From a virus: 54,607 bases of DNA. Below are positions 28,327-36,938 of the stretch, in pieces. The notes under the pieces are model-generated. The model saw only the letters and a program-made list of their open reading frames with translations, was not told the origin of the DNA and made no database searches. The position numbers and the translations under genes are program-made. The number at the start of each line of letters is the position of its first letter. Positions within the stretch are counted from its first letter, which is position 1. Where the stretch lies: IMG/VR virus record IMGVR_UViG_3300001450_000001, positions 1 to 54,607 of that record. One strand, written 5' to 3'.

Positions 28327-28548
28327 ATGGATAAGCTAACTTATGTTAGGGGTATTTCAACTAAAGAACCTTCTAAAATCGAATTAGAATTTAGCAATGG
28401 ACTAACTGCATTCGAGTTTAGAAATATATGTGTAAGAATGGCTAAGTCATTAGGTTATGCAGACACAAGTGTTGAGTGTGCTTTCCCTAAACCAAAGAAT
28501 AATGAACACGAAGCTGATAAAGCACAATTAAAACTTTTATTTGATTAA
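28327..28548 (+). CDS. Small hypothetical protein
   Basis: 73 residues with a good ribosome site (AAGGAG). Strand-helix pattern (I-E-L-E-F-S-N-G-L-T-A-F-E-F), acidic C terminus. No family recognised. It ends 1 base before the ClpP-like start. Confidence 0.5.
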   Translation: MDKLTYVRGISTKEPSKIELEFSNGLTAFEFRNICVRMAKSLGYADTSVECAFPKPKNNEHEADKAQLKLLFD

Positions 28549-28549
28549 T

Positions 28550-29164
28550 ATGAAAAAAATTTACGGTGATAAGACAGAGGTGTCTATAGATAGTAATAAA
28601 CCTAATATAGAAACACCTACAGATAAATTCACAGAAATCATACATGGAATTAACATTGATGATAGCATAGTTTACCTTATAGGTGAAATAGAGGAGTACA
28701 CTTTCTATGATCTTTGTACAAAGTGTAGGACACTATTAAGGGAGAGACCTGAAGAGAAATCAAGTGAACCTATTACAATTGTTGTTAACTCATCTGGAGG
28801 CTGTATGTTTGAGATGTTTGCTATTATTGATTATATAAAATCACTAAAGGTTAAAGTAAATATTATTGTTAGAGGTCAGGCAATGTCTGCAGCTGCAATG
28901 CTTTTAGCTTGTGCAACAGGTTCAAGAATATGTAGTAAACATTCAACAATAATGTTGCACCAGGCATCTGGAGGAAGATACGGAAAGAATTCTGATATAC
29001 AGGCATCTGCTAAGCAATATAAGAAGATGGAAGAAGACTCTTTGGTGCTATTGTCTGAGTCTACAAATAAGGATGTTGAATGGTGGAGAGAGAATACTAG
29101 AACAGATATGTTTTTATCTTCCGAAGAGGCATTGGAATTAGGCTTAATAGATTTAATAGGATAA
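28550..29164 (+). CDS. clpP: ClpP-like serine protease
   Basis: 204 residues from the ATG directly after the previous stop. The oxyanion motif S81-S-G-G, catalytic serine in G-Q-A-M-S113-A-A-A, histidine in M-L-H137-Q-A-S-G, and an aspartate in T-D186-M-F-L-S are in ClpP order and spacing. ClpP forms a barrel that degrades substrates delivered by Clp ATPases. Phage copies may redirect host proteolysis or mature phage proteins. The prohead-type leader peptides at the window start would need a gp21-type enzyme, and this protein is not obviously that. Confidence 0.85.
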   Translation: MKKIYGDKTEVSIDSNKPNIETPTDKFTEIIHGINIDDSIVYLIGEIEEYTFYDLCTKCRTLLRERPEEKSSEPITIVVNSSGGCMFEMFAIIDYIKSLKVKVNIIVRGQAMSAAAMLLACATGSRICSKHSTIMLHQASGGRYGKNSDIQASAKQYKKMEEDSLVLLSESTNKDVEWWRENTRTDMFLSSEEALELGLIDLIG

Positions 29165-29165
29165 T

Positions 29166-29762
29166 ATGGAATTAATAGTTGATAATGGATGGCTTAAGGT
29201 TTATGATAGCGTCCTAACAGACAAAGAATGTTTTGAATTAATAAACTTTTCAGTAAAGCCGTTTACTAATCAACCACTTCAAGGTGATGCAAAAGGCTAT
29301 AGGACAAGTAATCAGAGGTGGTTAGATAAAAACTCTGAGCTAGAAAATAAATTAAATTCTGTAACAGAAAAGCTAACAAAAATACCTTCAACTAATTATG
29401 AACTAACATCACTAATAAGATATAAAAGGACAGAACAATATAAGCCACACTATGACTTCTTTCATAGAGAATCTGAACTATATGATTCAGCAATATTAAA
29501 TGGCGGAAATAGAATTGCAACTGCACTTTATTATCTTAATGACAATTTTGAAGGTGGTGAAACAGAGTTTCTTAACTATGAAAATCTAAAGATAATGCCT
29601 AAAATAGGTAGGTGTGTAATATGGTCAAACCTGGTAGGCTTAAGTAATTTTGGAAATACAAAATACGATGAAAATAATCTATCATACCATTGTGGTAGGC
29701 CAGTAATAAGTGGTGAAAAGTTTATAGCAACAAAGTGGATAAGACAAGGAGAATTCAAATGA
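29166..29762 (+). CDS. 2-oxoglutarate/Fe(II) dioxygenase (prolyl 4-hydroxylase-like)
   Basis: 198 residues. The iron ligands fit H95-Y-D97 and H175, with K185 in G-E-K-F-I-A-T-K-W-I for 2-oxoglutarate. The N-E-G-G-E-T-E-F-type segment (F-E-G-G-E-T-E-F) is typical of prolyl 4-hydroxylases. The enzyme would hydroxylate a protein or peptide side chain. Such genes are frequent in marine T4-like phages, with unknown substrates. It is packed between ClpP and the HD protein with overlap at 29759. Confidence 0.85.
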   Translation: MELIVDNGWLKVYDSVLTDKECFELINFSVKPFTNQPLQGDAKGYRTSNQRWLDKNSELENKLNSVTEKLTKIPSTNYELTSLIRYKRTEQYKPHYDFFHRESELYDSAILNGGNRIATALYYLNDNFEGGETEFLNYENLKIMPKIGRCVIWSNLVGLSNFGNTKYDENNLSYHCGRPVISGEKFIATKWIRQGEFK

Positions 29763-30481
29763 TACCAAAAAACAGTAAAGATTTATCAGCAGAATTACTA
29801 ACAAGTAATTGGAATGATTTAACAAAAAATATTAAAGATAATTTTAGTGGGGAAAGGCAGGAAGCTTTACTAGACTTATATACAAAGATGCAAGACCAAA
29901 TTATGATGGCTCCTGCATCTGGAATAGAACATTTTCATAATTCATTTATAGGTGGATATGTTTCGCATGTATTAAATGTAATGAAGTGTGCAGAGCAATT
30001 ATATAATATGTGGAGACAAATGGGTGCATACATGGATAACTATACACGAGAGGAGCTAATGTTTGTAGCTCTTAACCATGACTTAGGTAAGGTAGGAGAC
30101 ATTGATAACGAATACTATATACCAAATCCAAGTGAATGGCACAGAAAAAATCAAGGAAAGATTTATACAAATAATCCAGATATAACACATATGTCTGTAC
30201 CCCACAGAAGTCTTTGGCTATTACAGGAGTTTGGGATTAAGGTATCACAAAATGAAATGATTGGTATACTTACACATGATGGAGTATATGATGGTTCAAA
30301 TGATACATACTTAAAGTCCTATCTACCAGAAAGAAGTCTTCGTGCAAACTTACCAATAGTAATGCACCATGCAGATCACATGGCATCTAGAATAGAATTT
30401 GAAAATTGGAAATATAGAAAGTCTAGTAAACCTAAAAATGACAAGTCAAAATTATTTGATGAGCTATTTGGAGATAAATAA
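29759..30481 (+). CDS. HD-domain phosphohydrolase
   Basis: 240 residues from the ATGA overlap. The first metal ligand is in G-Y-V-S-H70-V-L, the HD pair in A-L-N-H107-D108-L-G-K, and later histidines (M-S-V-P-H-R-S, L-T-H-D-G-V, M-H-H-A-D-H) complete the pattern. HD enzymes hydrolyse phosphoesters of nucleotides or RNA. The substrate is unknown here. Context (ClpP, oxygenase, sigma factor) does not narrow the role. Confidence 0.8.
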   Translation: MIPKNSKDLSAELLTSNWNDLTKNIKDNFSGERQEALLDLYTKMQDQIMMAPASGIEHFHNSFIGGYVSHVLNVMKCAEQLYNMWRQMGAYMDNYTREELMFVALNHDLGKVGDIDNEYYIPNPSEWHRKNQGKIYTNNPDITHMSVPHRSLWLLQEFGIKVSQNEMIGILTHDGVYDGSNDTYLKSYLPERSLRANLPIVMHHADHMASRIEFENWKYRKSSKPKNDKSKLFDELFGDK

Positions 30482-30756
30482 TGGATATACATATATACAT
30501 ATATATAGCACTATCAATTACAATTATAGTTTTATCATTTGTAACTTGGAATATTCTAAGAAAGTATGAAGGTATTGTTGATCAAATTTTAGAATCAGAA
30601 GATAGAATTATTGAGCTTGAAAGTGCAATAAAAGATTCTTATGATAAGATGCAAGAGATAGATTCAAAAGACATCTTTGAGACAGATGATGAGGTTGGCC
30701 AAACATTTAAACAACTTAATGATGTAATTAAAAACTTAAGAGGAGATGATAATTGA
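30481..30756 (+). CDS. Membrane-anchored coiled-coil protein
   Basis: 91 residues. An N-terminal membrane helix (H-I-Y-I-Y-I-A-L-S-I-T-I-I-V-L-S-F-V) is followed by a charged coiled coil (I-L-E-S-E-D-R-I-I-E-L-E-S-A-I-K-D). It starts at the last base of the HD gene (TAATG-type overlap) and overlaps the sigma gene. Function unknown. Confidence 0.55.
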   Translation: MDIHIYIYIALSITIIVLSFVTWNILRKYEGIVDQILESEDRIIELESAIKDSYDKMQEIDSKDIFETDDEVGQTFKQLNDVIKNLRGDDN

Positions 30757-31529
30757 AAAGCTCAGTAGATCAATTCTATATAGACCTTCAAGCAAAAAAA
30801 GTAGAGGAAGCAAGACTAGCAGCACTAGGCCCACAAAAAAGAAAGAGAGGAAGACCTAGATCAAAAAAGCAATACTTTACAGAAGATACACAAGCTGCAA
30901 TTATAGCATATAATAACGAACCAGATCCGATAAAAAGAAATAGGGTATATGCAGAGCATATAAATTATCCTTTTATGAAATTGACTGAAAATTTAATTCA
31001 TAGATTTAAGTTTTATTATTTTGACTACCCAACTAGAGAAGTTCAACACGAAGTAATTGTTCACCTATTAGAAAAGCTAAATAAATTTACTGCAGACAAA
31101 GGTAAGGCATTTTCATACTTTTCTATAGTTGCAAAAAATTGGTTAATACTACATAATAACAATAACTACAAAAAGATGTGTGCACGTAGAAGTGTTGACC
31201 TAATTGATAAGACAAGAAATGTCACAAATGAAATAATAAAGGATAAGGAGCAGTCTGAACTTTCAGAATTTATGGATCAGTTTACAAGCTGGATGGAAAG
31301 AAATCCAACAAAGGTTGTGACAAAGGATAGAGATATAAAAATACTTCATTCAATTATTGAAATATTTAAGAGGCGTGAAGACATTGAGAACTTTAATAAG
31401 AAAGCAATATATATTATGATAAGAGAAATGTCTGATGTAAAGACTCAATATATAACAAGAGTTGTTAATGCAATTAAAGTCCACTTCATTGAAAAGTATA
31501 ACAACTATCAAAACTCTGGTAGGTTTTAG
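30753..31529 (+). CDS. 55: gp55-like late sigma factor
   Basis: 258 residues with a TTG start overlapping the upstream TGA (ATTGA), the only start that keeps the N terminus. An AT-hook-like basic stretch (R-K-R-G-R-P-R-S-K-K, about 27-36) precedes a sigma region 2-like segment: A-A-I-I-A-Y-N-N, H-R-F-K-F-Y-Y-F-D-Y, V-H-L-L-E-K-L-N-K-F, K-G-K-A-F-S-Y-F-S-I-V-A-K-N. This matches the conserved core of T4 gp55, which directs host RNA polymerase to late promoters. Family B boxes start directly downstream at 31537, in keeping with that role. The C-terminal half is helical and unassigned. Confidence 0.8.
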   Translation: MKSSVDQFYIDLQAKKVEEARLAALGPQKRKRGRPRSKKQYFTEDTQAAIIAYNNEPDPIKRNRVYAEHINYPFMKLTENLIHRFKFYYFDYPTREVQHEVIVHLLEKLNKFTADKGKAFSYFSIVAKNWLILHNNNNYKKMCARRSVDLIDKTRNVTNEIIKDKEQSELSEFMDQFTSWMERNPTKVVTKDRDIKILHSIIEIFKRREDIENFNKKAIYIMIREMSDVKTQYITRVVNAIKVHFIEKYNNYQNSGRF

Positions 31530-31536
31530 ACTTACT

Positions 31537-31549
31537 GATATTTATTATT
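31537..31549 (+). promoter_or_regulatory. Family B promoter-like box (baseplate operon)
   Basis: GATATTTATTATT, only 3 bases before the ATG at 31553. If this is a -10 box, the transcript would be leaderless or start within the gene. It opens the structural-gene block. Confidence 0.5.
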
Positions 31550-31552
31550 GAT

Positions 31553-31909
31553 ATGGATGGAAATTTAGAACTATTTAAGGGAAAGACTTTTTCAGGTCTA
31601 TTAGAAGACATTTATTTGAATTCTAAGTCAAAGGATAGACAAATAAAGCTGCTAATAGCAGATCTTCAACCTCTAATAAAAAACTCTGGTGATGCTACAC
31701 TTATAGTACCTCTAATAAAAGAATACCTAGAAGCTTCAGTAAAAAATGATGAACACCTTGTTAAGATGGCTGCAATTGTGCAAAGAGCTATGGCAAGACC
31801 AGAAAATAAAAATAATGATTCACCACTACTCACAGATGATGAGAAAAAACAGCTATTAGCAGCTGCAGAAGATATGGTGAAATCTGATAAGGATAAGAAA
31901 AATGTCTAA
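31553..31909 (+). CDS. Hypothetical virion or assembly protein
   Basis: 118 residues, helical and charged (I-K-L-L-I-A-D-L-Q-P-L-I-K, D-E-K-K-Q-L-L-A-A-A-E-D-M-V-K). It lies between the sigma factor and the spike gene and overlaps the latter by 8 bases. In related phages a small protein in this position belongs to the baseplate block. No family recognised by eye. Confidence 0.55.
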   Translation: MDGNLELFKGKTFSGLLEDIYLNSKSKDRQIKLLIADLQPLIKNSGDATLIVPLIKEYLEASVKNDEHLVKMAAIVQRAMARPENKNNDSPLLTDDEKKQLLAAAEDMVKSDKDKKNV

Positions 31910-32894
31910 GTATAAAACTGGAGCAACAAGGTCTAAATTTTTTTCATCTACAACTAATGAAAATAAAGGTGCGAAAGCAGATGAAACAGTATTTATTGCA
32001 AGTGTCTCAGCTGCAGCTGGAAAAAGAGAGAAGAAGGATTTCGAAGGTGCAGATTCTATAAGGCTATCAGCAGTTGATGGATTAAATATGGGTAATCCAG
32101 GAACACCTAAGTCATTTACGGCAACTCCTTTAAACCCATATTTCAGATCAGTCCCTCTTGCAGGAGAACAAGTATTAGTTGTAAAAGGTAATAATGACAA
32201 ATACTATTACTCAGATATAATTAATGCAAACGGAAAGCTAGGTGATAATATACCACCCAAGGAAGCCTCTTTAACTTCAGATGCAACAGAATTCTTTTTT
32301 GGCTTATTTGCAAAACCAAGACCAGCAAAGAGAATGGACCCAACTGAAGGTGATGTTATTATTGAAGGTCGAGGTGGACAGACAATTAGACTATCTTCAA
32401 CATCTGAGGAAAGCTTTTTTGGAAAACTTTTTGGTGGAAAGTCTGAGAATAAACCAGTGATAATGATAACATGTCACACCGATGAAGAGGAAGGTTTAGG
32501 CAATGAAGATATAATAGGTGATGATAATTCAATTTATTTATGCTCTGAGACACCAATTTCAACATTAAAGCTAGAATCAAACCTAGATAAAGACTATGAA
32601 AAGGTAGATAGGTACGCAGGCAATCAGATAATAATAAGATCAGATAGATTAATATTAAGTTCAAGAAAAGATTCTATCTTATTATCATCAGGGGACAAGA
32701 TAGGAATATCAACAAAAAAATGGAAGGTTGATATAGATAAGTTAATGGATATAATTGAAGGTATGGGTAATGAGCTAAAAGCTCTTACTAGTGCCACTGC
32801 AACATTTAACACTGGGGTAGGCCCTACATTCCCGGCAACAAACGCATCAAAGGTTGTTAGTTTAACAACAGATGTTGCTAAGTTGAAACAATAA
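31902..32894 (+). CDS. gp5-like baseplate hub/spike protein
   Basis: 330 residues. A central OB-fold-like region (P-Y-F-R-S-V-P-L-A-G-E-Q-V-L-V-V-K) is followed by short repeated strands typical of a spike beta-helix: G-D-V-I-I-E-G-R-G-G-Q-T-I-R-L-S and N-Q-I-I-I-R-S-D-R-L-I-L-S-S-R-K-D-S, I-L-L-S-S-G-D-K-I-G-I. A helical C terminus follows. This is the layout of myovirus tail spikes (T4 gp5 / VgrG type) without the lysozyme domain of T4 gp5. Its place upstream of gp25 and gp6 fits. Confidence 0.7.
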   Translation: MSKYKTGATRSKFFSSTTNENKGAKADETVFIASVSAAAGKREKKDFEGADSIRLSAVDGLNMGNPGTPKSFTATPLNPYFRSVPLAGEQVLVVKGNNDKYYYSDIINANGKLGDNIPPKEASLTSDATEFFFGLFAKPRPAKRMDPTEGDVIIEGRGGQTIRLSSTSEESFFGKLFGGKSENKPVIMITCHTDEEEGLGNEDIIGDDNSIYLCSETPISTLKLESNLDKDYEKVDRYAGNQIIIRSDRLILSSRKDSILLSSGDKIGISTKKWKVDIDKLMDIIEGMGNELKALTSATATFNTGVGPTFPATNASKVVSLTTDVAKLKQ

Positions 32895-32906
32895 AACAAT
32901 ATATTA

Positions 32907-32920
32907 GATATTTATATATA
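32907..32920 (+). promoter_or_regulatory. Family B promoter-like box
   Basis: GATATTTATATATA, 16 bases before the ATG at 32937, with GATAGGAG as ribosome site between them. Confidence 0.5.
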
Positions 32921-32936
32921 GATAGGAGTTAATAAT

Positions 32937-33353
32937 ATGGCAAATGCTAAGAACAAATTATCAAAGGTTATAAGAGAGATAGTACAACAAGAGGTTGAGA
33001 AACAGCTTGTTTCAATTTTTGGTGATAAAAATAAGAAAAGTGCACAGGATGCTCAAAATGAGATGATGGAGAGTTTTGGTACTACACAAACTAATTATTC
33101 AAAGAATACATCTCTTAATGCTGCATTAAATGAAACAGCAAATGATGGTTATAAAACAATGAAGGCATATGACTCTCAAGATGCTAGGGCTGGATTTGCA
33201 TCCATGCAAGATATGATGAGTGGTGGTAAGCCAACTGTAGCTCAGATGGTACCAAAAGATATGCAAGGTAGAGAGGTTGCTCCCGAAGTAGGAAAAGCAC
33301 TAACAAGAGACTATACTGAATTAGTAAAGGCAATGACTAAAAAGAAGAAGTAA
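32937..33353 (+). CDS. Hypothetical baseplate-region protein
   Basis: 138 residues. Helical N terminus (V-I-R-E-I-V-Q-Q-E-V-E-K-Q-L) suited to coiled-coil assembly, a glutamine/asparagine-rich middle, and a basic C terminus. It is between the spike and gp25 genes and has its own family B box. No family recognised. Confidence 0.55.
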   Translation: MANAKNKLSKVIREIVQQEVEKQLVSIFGDKNKKSAQDAQNEMMESFGTTQTNYSKNTSLNAALNETANDGYKTMKAYDSQDARAGFASMQDMMSGGKPTVAQMVPKDMQGREVAPEVGKALTRDYTELVKAMTKKKK

Positions 33354-33359
33354 TAAGAA

Positions 33360-33926
33360 ATGGCAAGAACACCGCAACTTAAAGAATATACAGGAAGGAC
33401 ATCTGTAAATGCTAGATTCTCAAATAGAACAGCAATTCCAGATACAACCTTAATAAACCCTGCAGACTTAGATGAAAGTAAGGCAATTGGAATATTACTG
33501 CCTTTTGGTTCAGAGAATAATTCTAAGTCTGGATATTCTGATGCGGAAACTAGTACATCAGGCATGCAACTAGATGCAACTGACCCAGTTAAGCAAGGCT
33601 CATCACTATTTAAGTTGTCATATCTTACAAAGGATCAAGTTATAAGTAATGTAAGAAATTTAATACTTACTAATAAGGGTGAAAGGTTAATGAACCCAGA
33701 CTTCGGAACAGACATATATAGTTTGCTATTTGAAAATAATATTCCAGAATTAGATGAAACAATAAGAGCAAATGTTAGAGATGCATTTGATAGATATATG
33801 CCATTAGCAAGAATAGAGAAGCTAGAGGTTGAGCAAAAAGAACATAAGATACATATAGTATTAGGCTTCTCAGTAAAGGAATATAATATAAATGAAGTCT
33901 TAGAAATAACAAGTGGAGTTGCATAA
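33360..33926 (+). CDS. 25: gp25-like baseplate wedge protein
   Basis: 188 residues. The C-terminal domain carries the gp25 pattern: V-I-S-N-V-R-N-L-I-L-T-N-K-G-E-R-L-M-N-P then D-F-G-T-D-I-Y-S-L-L-F-E-N. It ends with strands as in the gp25/lysozyme-like wedge family. The N-terminal 80 residues are an extension beyond the T4 protein (132). It links the sheath initiator and gp6 ring. It is followed with a 1-base overlap by the gp6 homolog, the expected order. Confidence 0.9.
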   Translation: MARTPQLKEYTGRTSVNARFSNRTAIPDTTLINPADLDESKAIGILLPFGSENNSKSGYSDAETSTSGMQLDATDPVKQGSSLFKLSYLTKDQVISNVRNLILTNKGERLMNPDFGTDIYSLLFENNIPELDETIRANVRDAFDRYMPLARIEKLEVEQKEHKIHIVLGFSVKEYNINEVLEITSGVA

Positions 33927-35791
33927 TGGCACAAAAAAATGTAAATTATTTAACTAAAGATTTTGATGACTATAAAAAGTCACTAATAGAGTATGCTAAA
34001 ACATACTTTCCAAATACTTATAATGACTTTAGTGAGGCATCTCCAGGAATGATGTTTATTGAGATGGCTGCATATGTAGGTGATGTATTGTCTATGTATA
34101 CTGACTATTCAATGAAGGAGACTCTATTAGATAGAGCTCAAGAATCAAAAAATGTTTATTCAATAGCTCAAACATTTGGCTATAAACCTAGAGTTACTAC
34201 ACCTTCAACAGCAAGAGTAGCAATATACCAATTAATACCAGCAATAAATACTGGTGCTTCTTCTAGGCCAGACTTTGCATATTGTATGTTAATAAACTCA
34301 GATGCAGTACTAAAGACTGCAGGAGGTGTATCCTTCCAGACAATGGAACAAGTAGACTTTGCAGCTTCTAGCTCTGCAAATCCAACAAATGTAAGTGTAT
34401 ATCAAATCAACCAAACAACAGGTACTCCAGAATACTATTTATTAAAAAAGTATGTTGATGTAGAACACGGTGAGAGAAAGTCTCAAGATGTAAGCTTTGG
34501 AACAGGCGTTGCTAATGACTCTTTTACAATAACTGAAGAGAATATAATATCAATAGATAGTGTGGTTGACTCAGATGGAAATGAATGGTATGAAGTTGAT
34601 AATTTAGCACAAGATACAGTATTTAAGGAAGATGTTAATTCATTTGAATTTGATCCTCAATTATCTGATCATAAAACTCAAACACCAAAAATACTTAGTA
34701 TGCTAACAACACCAAGAAGATTTAAGACAACAATCACTGAGCAAAACAGACATAAGCTTCATTTTGGCTCAGGTATATCATCATATAGTGATGAAAAGAT
34801 TCTACCAAATGCAGACAATCTTGCAACTGGGCTACCAGGAGAGAAAAATAAAATTGACAGGGCATTTGACCCATCAAATTTTTTATACTCAAGAACATAC
34901 GGTTTGGCTCCAGCAAACACAACACTAACAGTAACATATAGAGTTGGCACTGGTGTTGGAAGTAATGTTGGCTCAAAGGAGATTGTTACTGTAGATTCAA
35001 TAACAAAGCAGTTAGATGATCAAGGCCTAACTACTAGTGTTGTTGACATTGTAAAAGCTTCTGTTGCAGTAATAAATGAAGAACCAGCAACTGGAGGTGC
35101 AGGAGCAGAATCAATTGATGATGTAAAAAGAAATGCACTTGCATACTTTTCTGCTCAAAAAAGAATAGTGACTAAAGATGATTATATGCTCAGAGCAATG
35201 TCTCTACCTCAAAGGTTTGGTCATATATCAAAAGCATATGTAATCCAAGACCAACAATTAAATGCCCAGTCTGTAGAGGAGATAAAAAATCCACTAGCAA
35301 TAAACCTATATACATTAGGTGAAGACTCAAGAGGAAATCTTACAACAATAAATAGTGCAACAAAACTTAACCTTAGAAATTATCTATCACAATATAGAAT
35401 GCTAACTGATGCAGTAAATATAAAAGATGGGTTTATTATTAATTTTGGTATATTCTTTGACATTGTTGTACTACCTTCATTTAACTCCAATGAAGTATTG
35501 CTTAGGGCAATTGAAAAGATAAAGGAAAGATTTGATACAACAAAACAACACTTTGGTAAGCCTATTATTAAGAAGGATGTTATACTAGACCTTGCTAATA
35601 TTGAAGGTGTTCAATCAGTTATTGATGTTAGATATCAAAATAAATGGAGGGCATCTGATGGATATTCAGGTAACAAATATGATATGGACGAAGCAACTAG
35701 ACAAGATATGATATACCCATCACTTGACCCTAGTATATTTGAGATAAAATATCCTGAAAAAGATATTATAGGAAGAGTTGTTAACTACTAG
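33926..35791 (+). CDS. 6: gp6-like baseplate wedge protein (baseplate J family)
   Basis: 621 residues. The N terminus N-V-N-Y-L-T-K-D-F-D-D-Y-K-K-S-L and E-A-S-P-G-M-M-F-I-E-M-A-A-Y-V-G-D-V-L are diagnostic of T4-like gp6. The C-terminal baseplate J region includes D-D-V-K-R-N-A-L-A-Y-F-S-A-Q-K-R-I-V-T-K-D-D-Y and L-D-L-A-N-I-E-G-V-Q-S-V. The protein forms the inner iris ring of the baseplate that changes shape on contraction. Length is near T4 gp6 (660). Confidence 0.92.
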   Translation: MAQKNVNYLTKDFDDYKKSLIEYAKTYFPNTYNDFSEASPGMMFIEMAAYVGDVLSMYTDYSMKETLLDRAQESKNVYSIAQTFGYKPRVTTPSTARVAIYQLIPAINTGASSRPDFAYCMLINSDAVLKTAGGVSFQTMEQVDFAASSSANPTNVSVYQINQTTGTPEYYLLKKYVDVEHGERKSQDVSFGTGVANDSFTITEENIISIDSVVDSDGNEWYEVDNLAQDTVFKEDVNSFEFDPQLSDHKTQTPKILSMLTTPRRFKTTITEQNRHKLHFGSGISSYSDEKILPNADNLATGLPGEKNKIDRAFDPSNFLYSRTYGLAPANTTLTVTYRVGTGVGSNVGSKEIVTVDSITKQLDDQGLTTSVVDIVKASVAVINEEPATGGAGAESIDDVKRNALAYFSAQKRIVTKDDYMLRAMSLPQRFGHISKAYVIQDQQLNAQSVEEIKNPLAINLYTLGEDSRGNLTTINSATKLNLRNYLSQYRMLTDAVNIKDGFIINFGIFFDIVVLPSFNSNEVLLRAIEKIKERFDTTKQHFGKPIIKKDVILDLANIEGVQSVIDVRYQNKWRASDGYSGNKYDMDEATRQDMIYPSLDPSIFEIKYPEKDIIGRVVNY

Positions 35792-35800
35792 GGATAAATT

Positions 35801-36937
35801 ATGATAACTATAAAAAAAATAGAAAGGGCAACCTCAATTTATGAGTGGAATGAACATCTAAATTCTGGTGCTGATCCAATATTGGAGTTAGGTGTTAGAA
35901 ATAAAGATAATTGGGGCATGGCTACAAACCAAGCTTCAAGGATACTAATAGATATCCGACCACACACAGATAACTACAATAGTGCAAGTTTAAAGCTTTT
36001 TGCTGCAAATGTAGAAGATGAATCTAATAGATCCTCAGCTGTAACAATTCAGGCTAATAGATTATATGAGTCTTGGACTGAAGGTACAGAAAAGTATTTT
36101 GATAGCCCACAAAAAACAAACCAAACAACTGGAGTTACTTGGAAGAGTAGAGCAGTTGCAATAACTCATAATATATTTGGAACATCAGAAGCAACATTAA
36201 GGGCTGCTGGTTTAACACAAAGCTATCAATACCAAGAAAGCTCAAAAGGCCCAGTCTATTATACAGGTAGTAATAGTGGTAGTGCTGAATCAGGTTACCC
36301 AAGCAATATATATTATCATGATGCCGATCAATATGATATGACATTTGATATAACTACATATTATGGTTTGGTAACTGAATCTTCTGGAACTAATATGAAT
36401 GGCTTAATGATTATGCATACTCCGAATGATGAAGAACATGGAGCCATATTTGTAGGTTCAAAAAAGTTTTTCTCAAATGACACACATACAGTATACCAAC
36501 CAAGACTTGAGCTTAAATATGATGACTATAGTTGGAGTTCAACAAATAAAGTTATTGGAACAGACCAGGCAACAGTTTATTATAGAGGTAACTCTGGAAA
36601 GTATGATAGTAGATCTACAGTAAGATTTAGACCTGTTGTAAGAGAATCATTCCCAACAGCATCTTATTCGACTTCTCCACAGGCAGATACAATAAAGACA
36701 TTTACATCCGCAAGATCATACTACTCAATTGTTGATGTGAGAACAGATGAAGAGATATTAGGATATGATGATATATTTACTAAGGTATGTGCAGATTCAG
36801 AAGGTATGTACTTTGATGTACCACTTGAAGGCTTCCCAAAAGATAGAATATATAAACCAGTAATCAAAGTAGTAGATAGAATTGCAGAAGGTGGAGTTGA
36901 ATATTTTGACTCCAAAGATCACTTCGAGGTAGTATAA
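35801..36937 (+). CDS. Structural protein with DNRLRE-like domain
   Basis: 378 residues. The segment from about residue 40 has D-P-I-L-E-L-G, A-S-R-I-L-I-D-I, a strand-rich stretch, then Y-E-S-W-T-E-G-T and T-G-V-T-W-K-S-R. This order (W-x-E-G ... G-V-T-W) resembles DNRLRE-type beta-sandwich domains. The rest is strand-rich with no catalytic motif. It follows gp6 directly, so it is probably a baseplate or proximal fibre component. Confidence 0.6.
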   Translation: MITIKKIERATSIYEWNEHLNSGADPILELGVRNKDNWGMATNQASRILIDIRPHTDNYNSASLKLFAANVEDESNRSSAVTIQANRLYESWTEGTEKYFDSPQKTNQTTGVTWKSRAVAITHNIFGTSEATLRAAGLTQSYQYQESSKGPVYYTGSNSGSAESGYPSNIYYHDADQYDMTFDITTYYGLVTESSGTNMNGLMIMHTPNDEEHGAIFVGSKKFFSNDTHTVYQPRLELKYDDYSWSSTNKVIGTDQATVYYRGNSGKYDSRSTVRFRPVVRESFPTASYSTSPQADTIKTFTSARSYYSIVDVRTDEEILGYDDIFTKVCADSEGMYFDVPLEGFPKDRIYKPVIKVVDRIAEGGVEYFDSKDHFEVV

Positions 36938-36938
36938 T

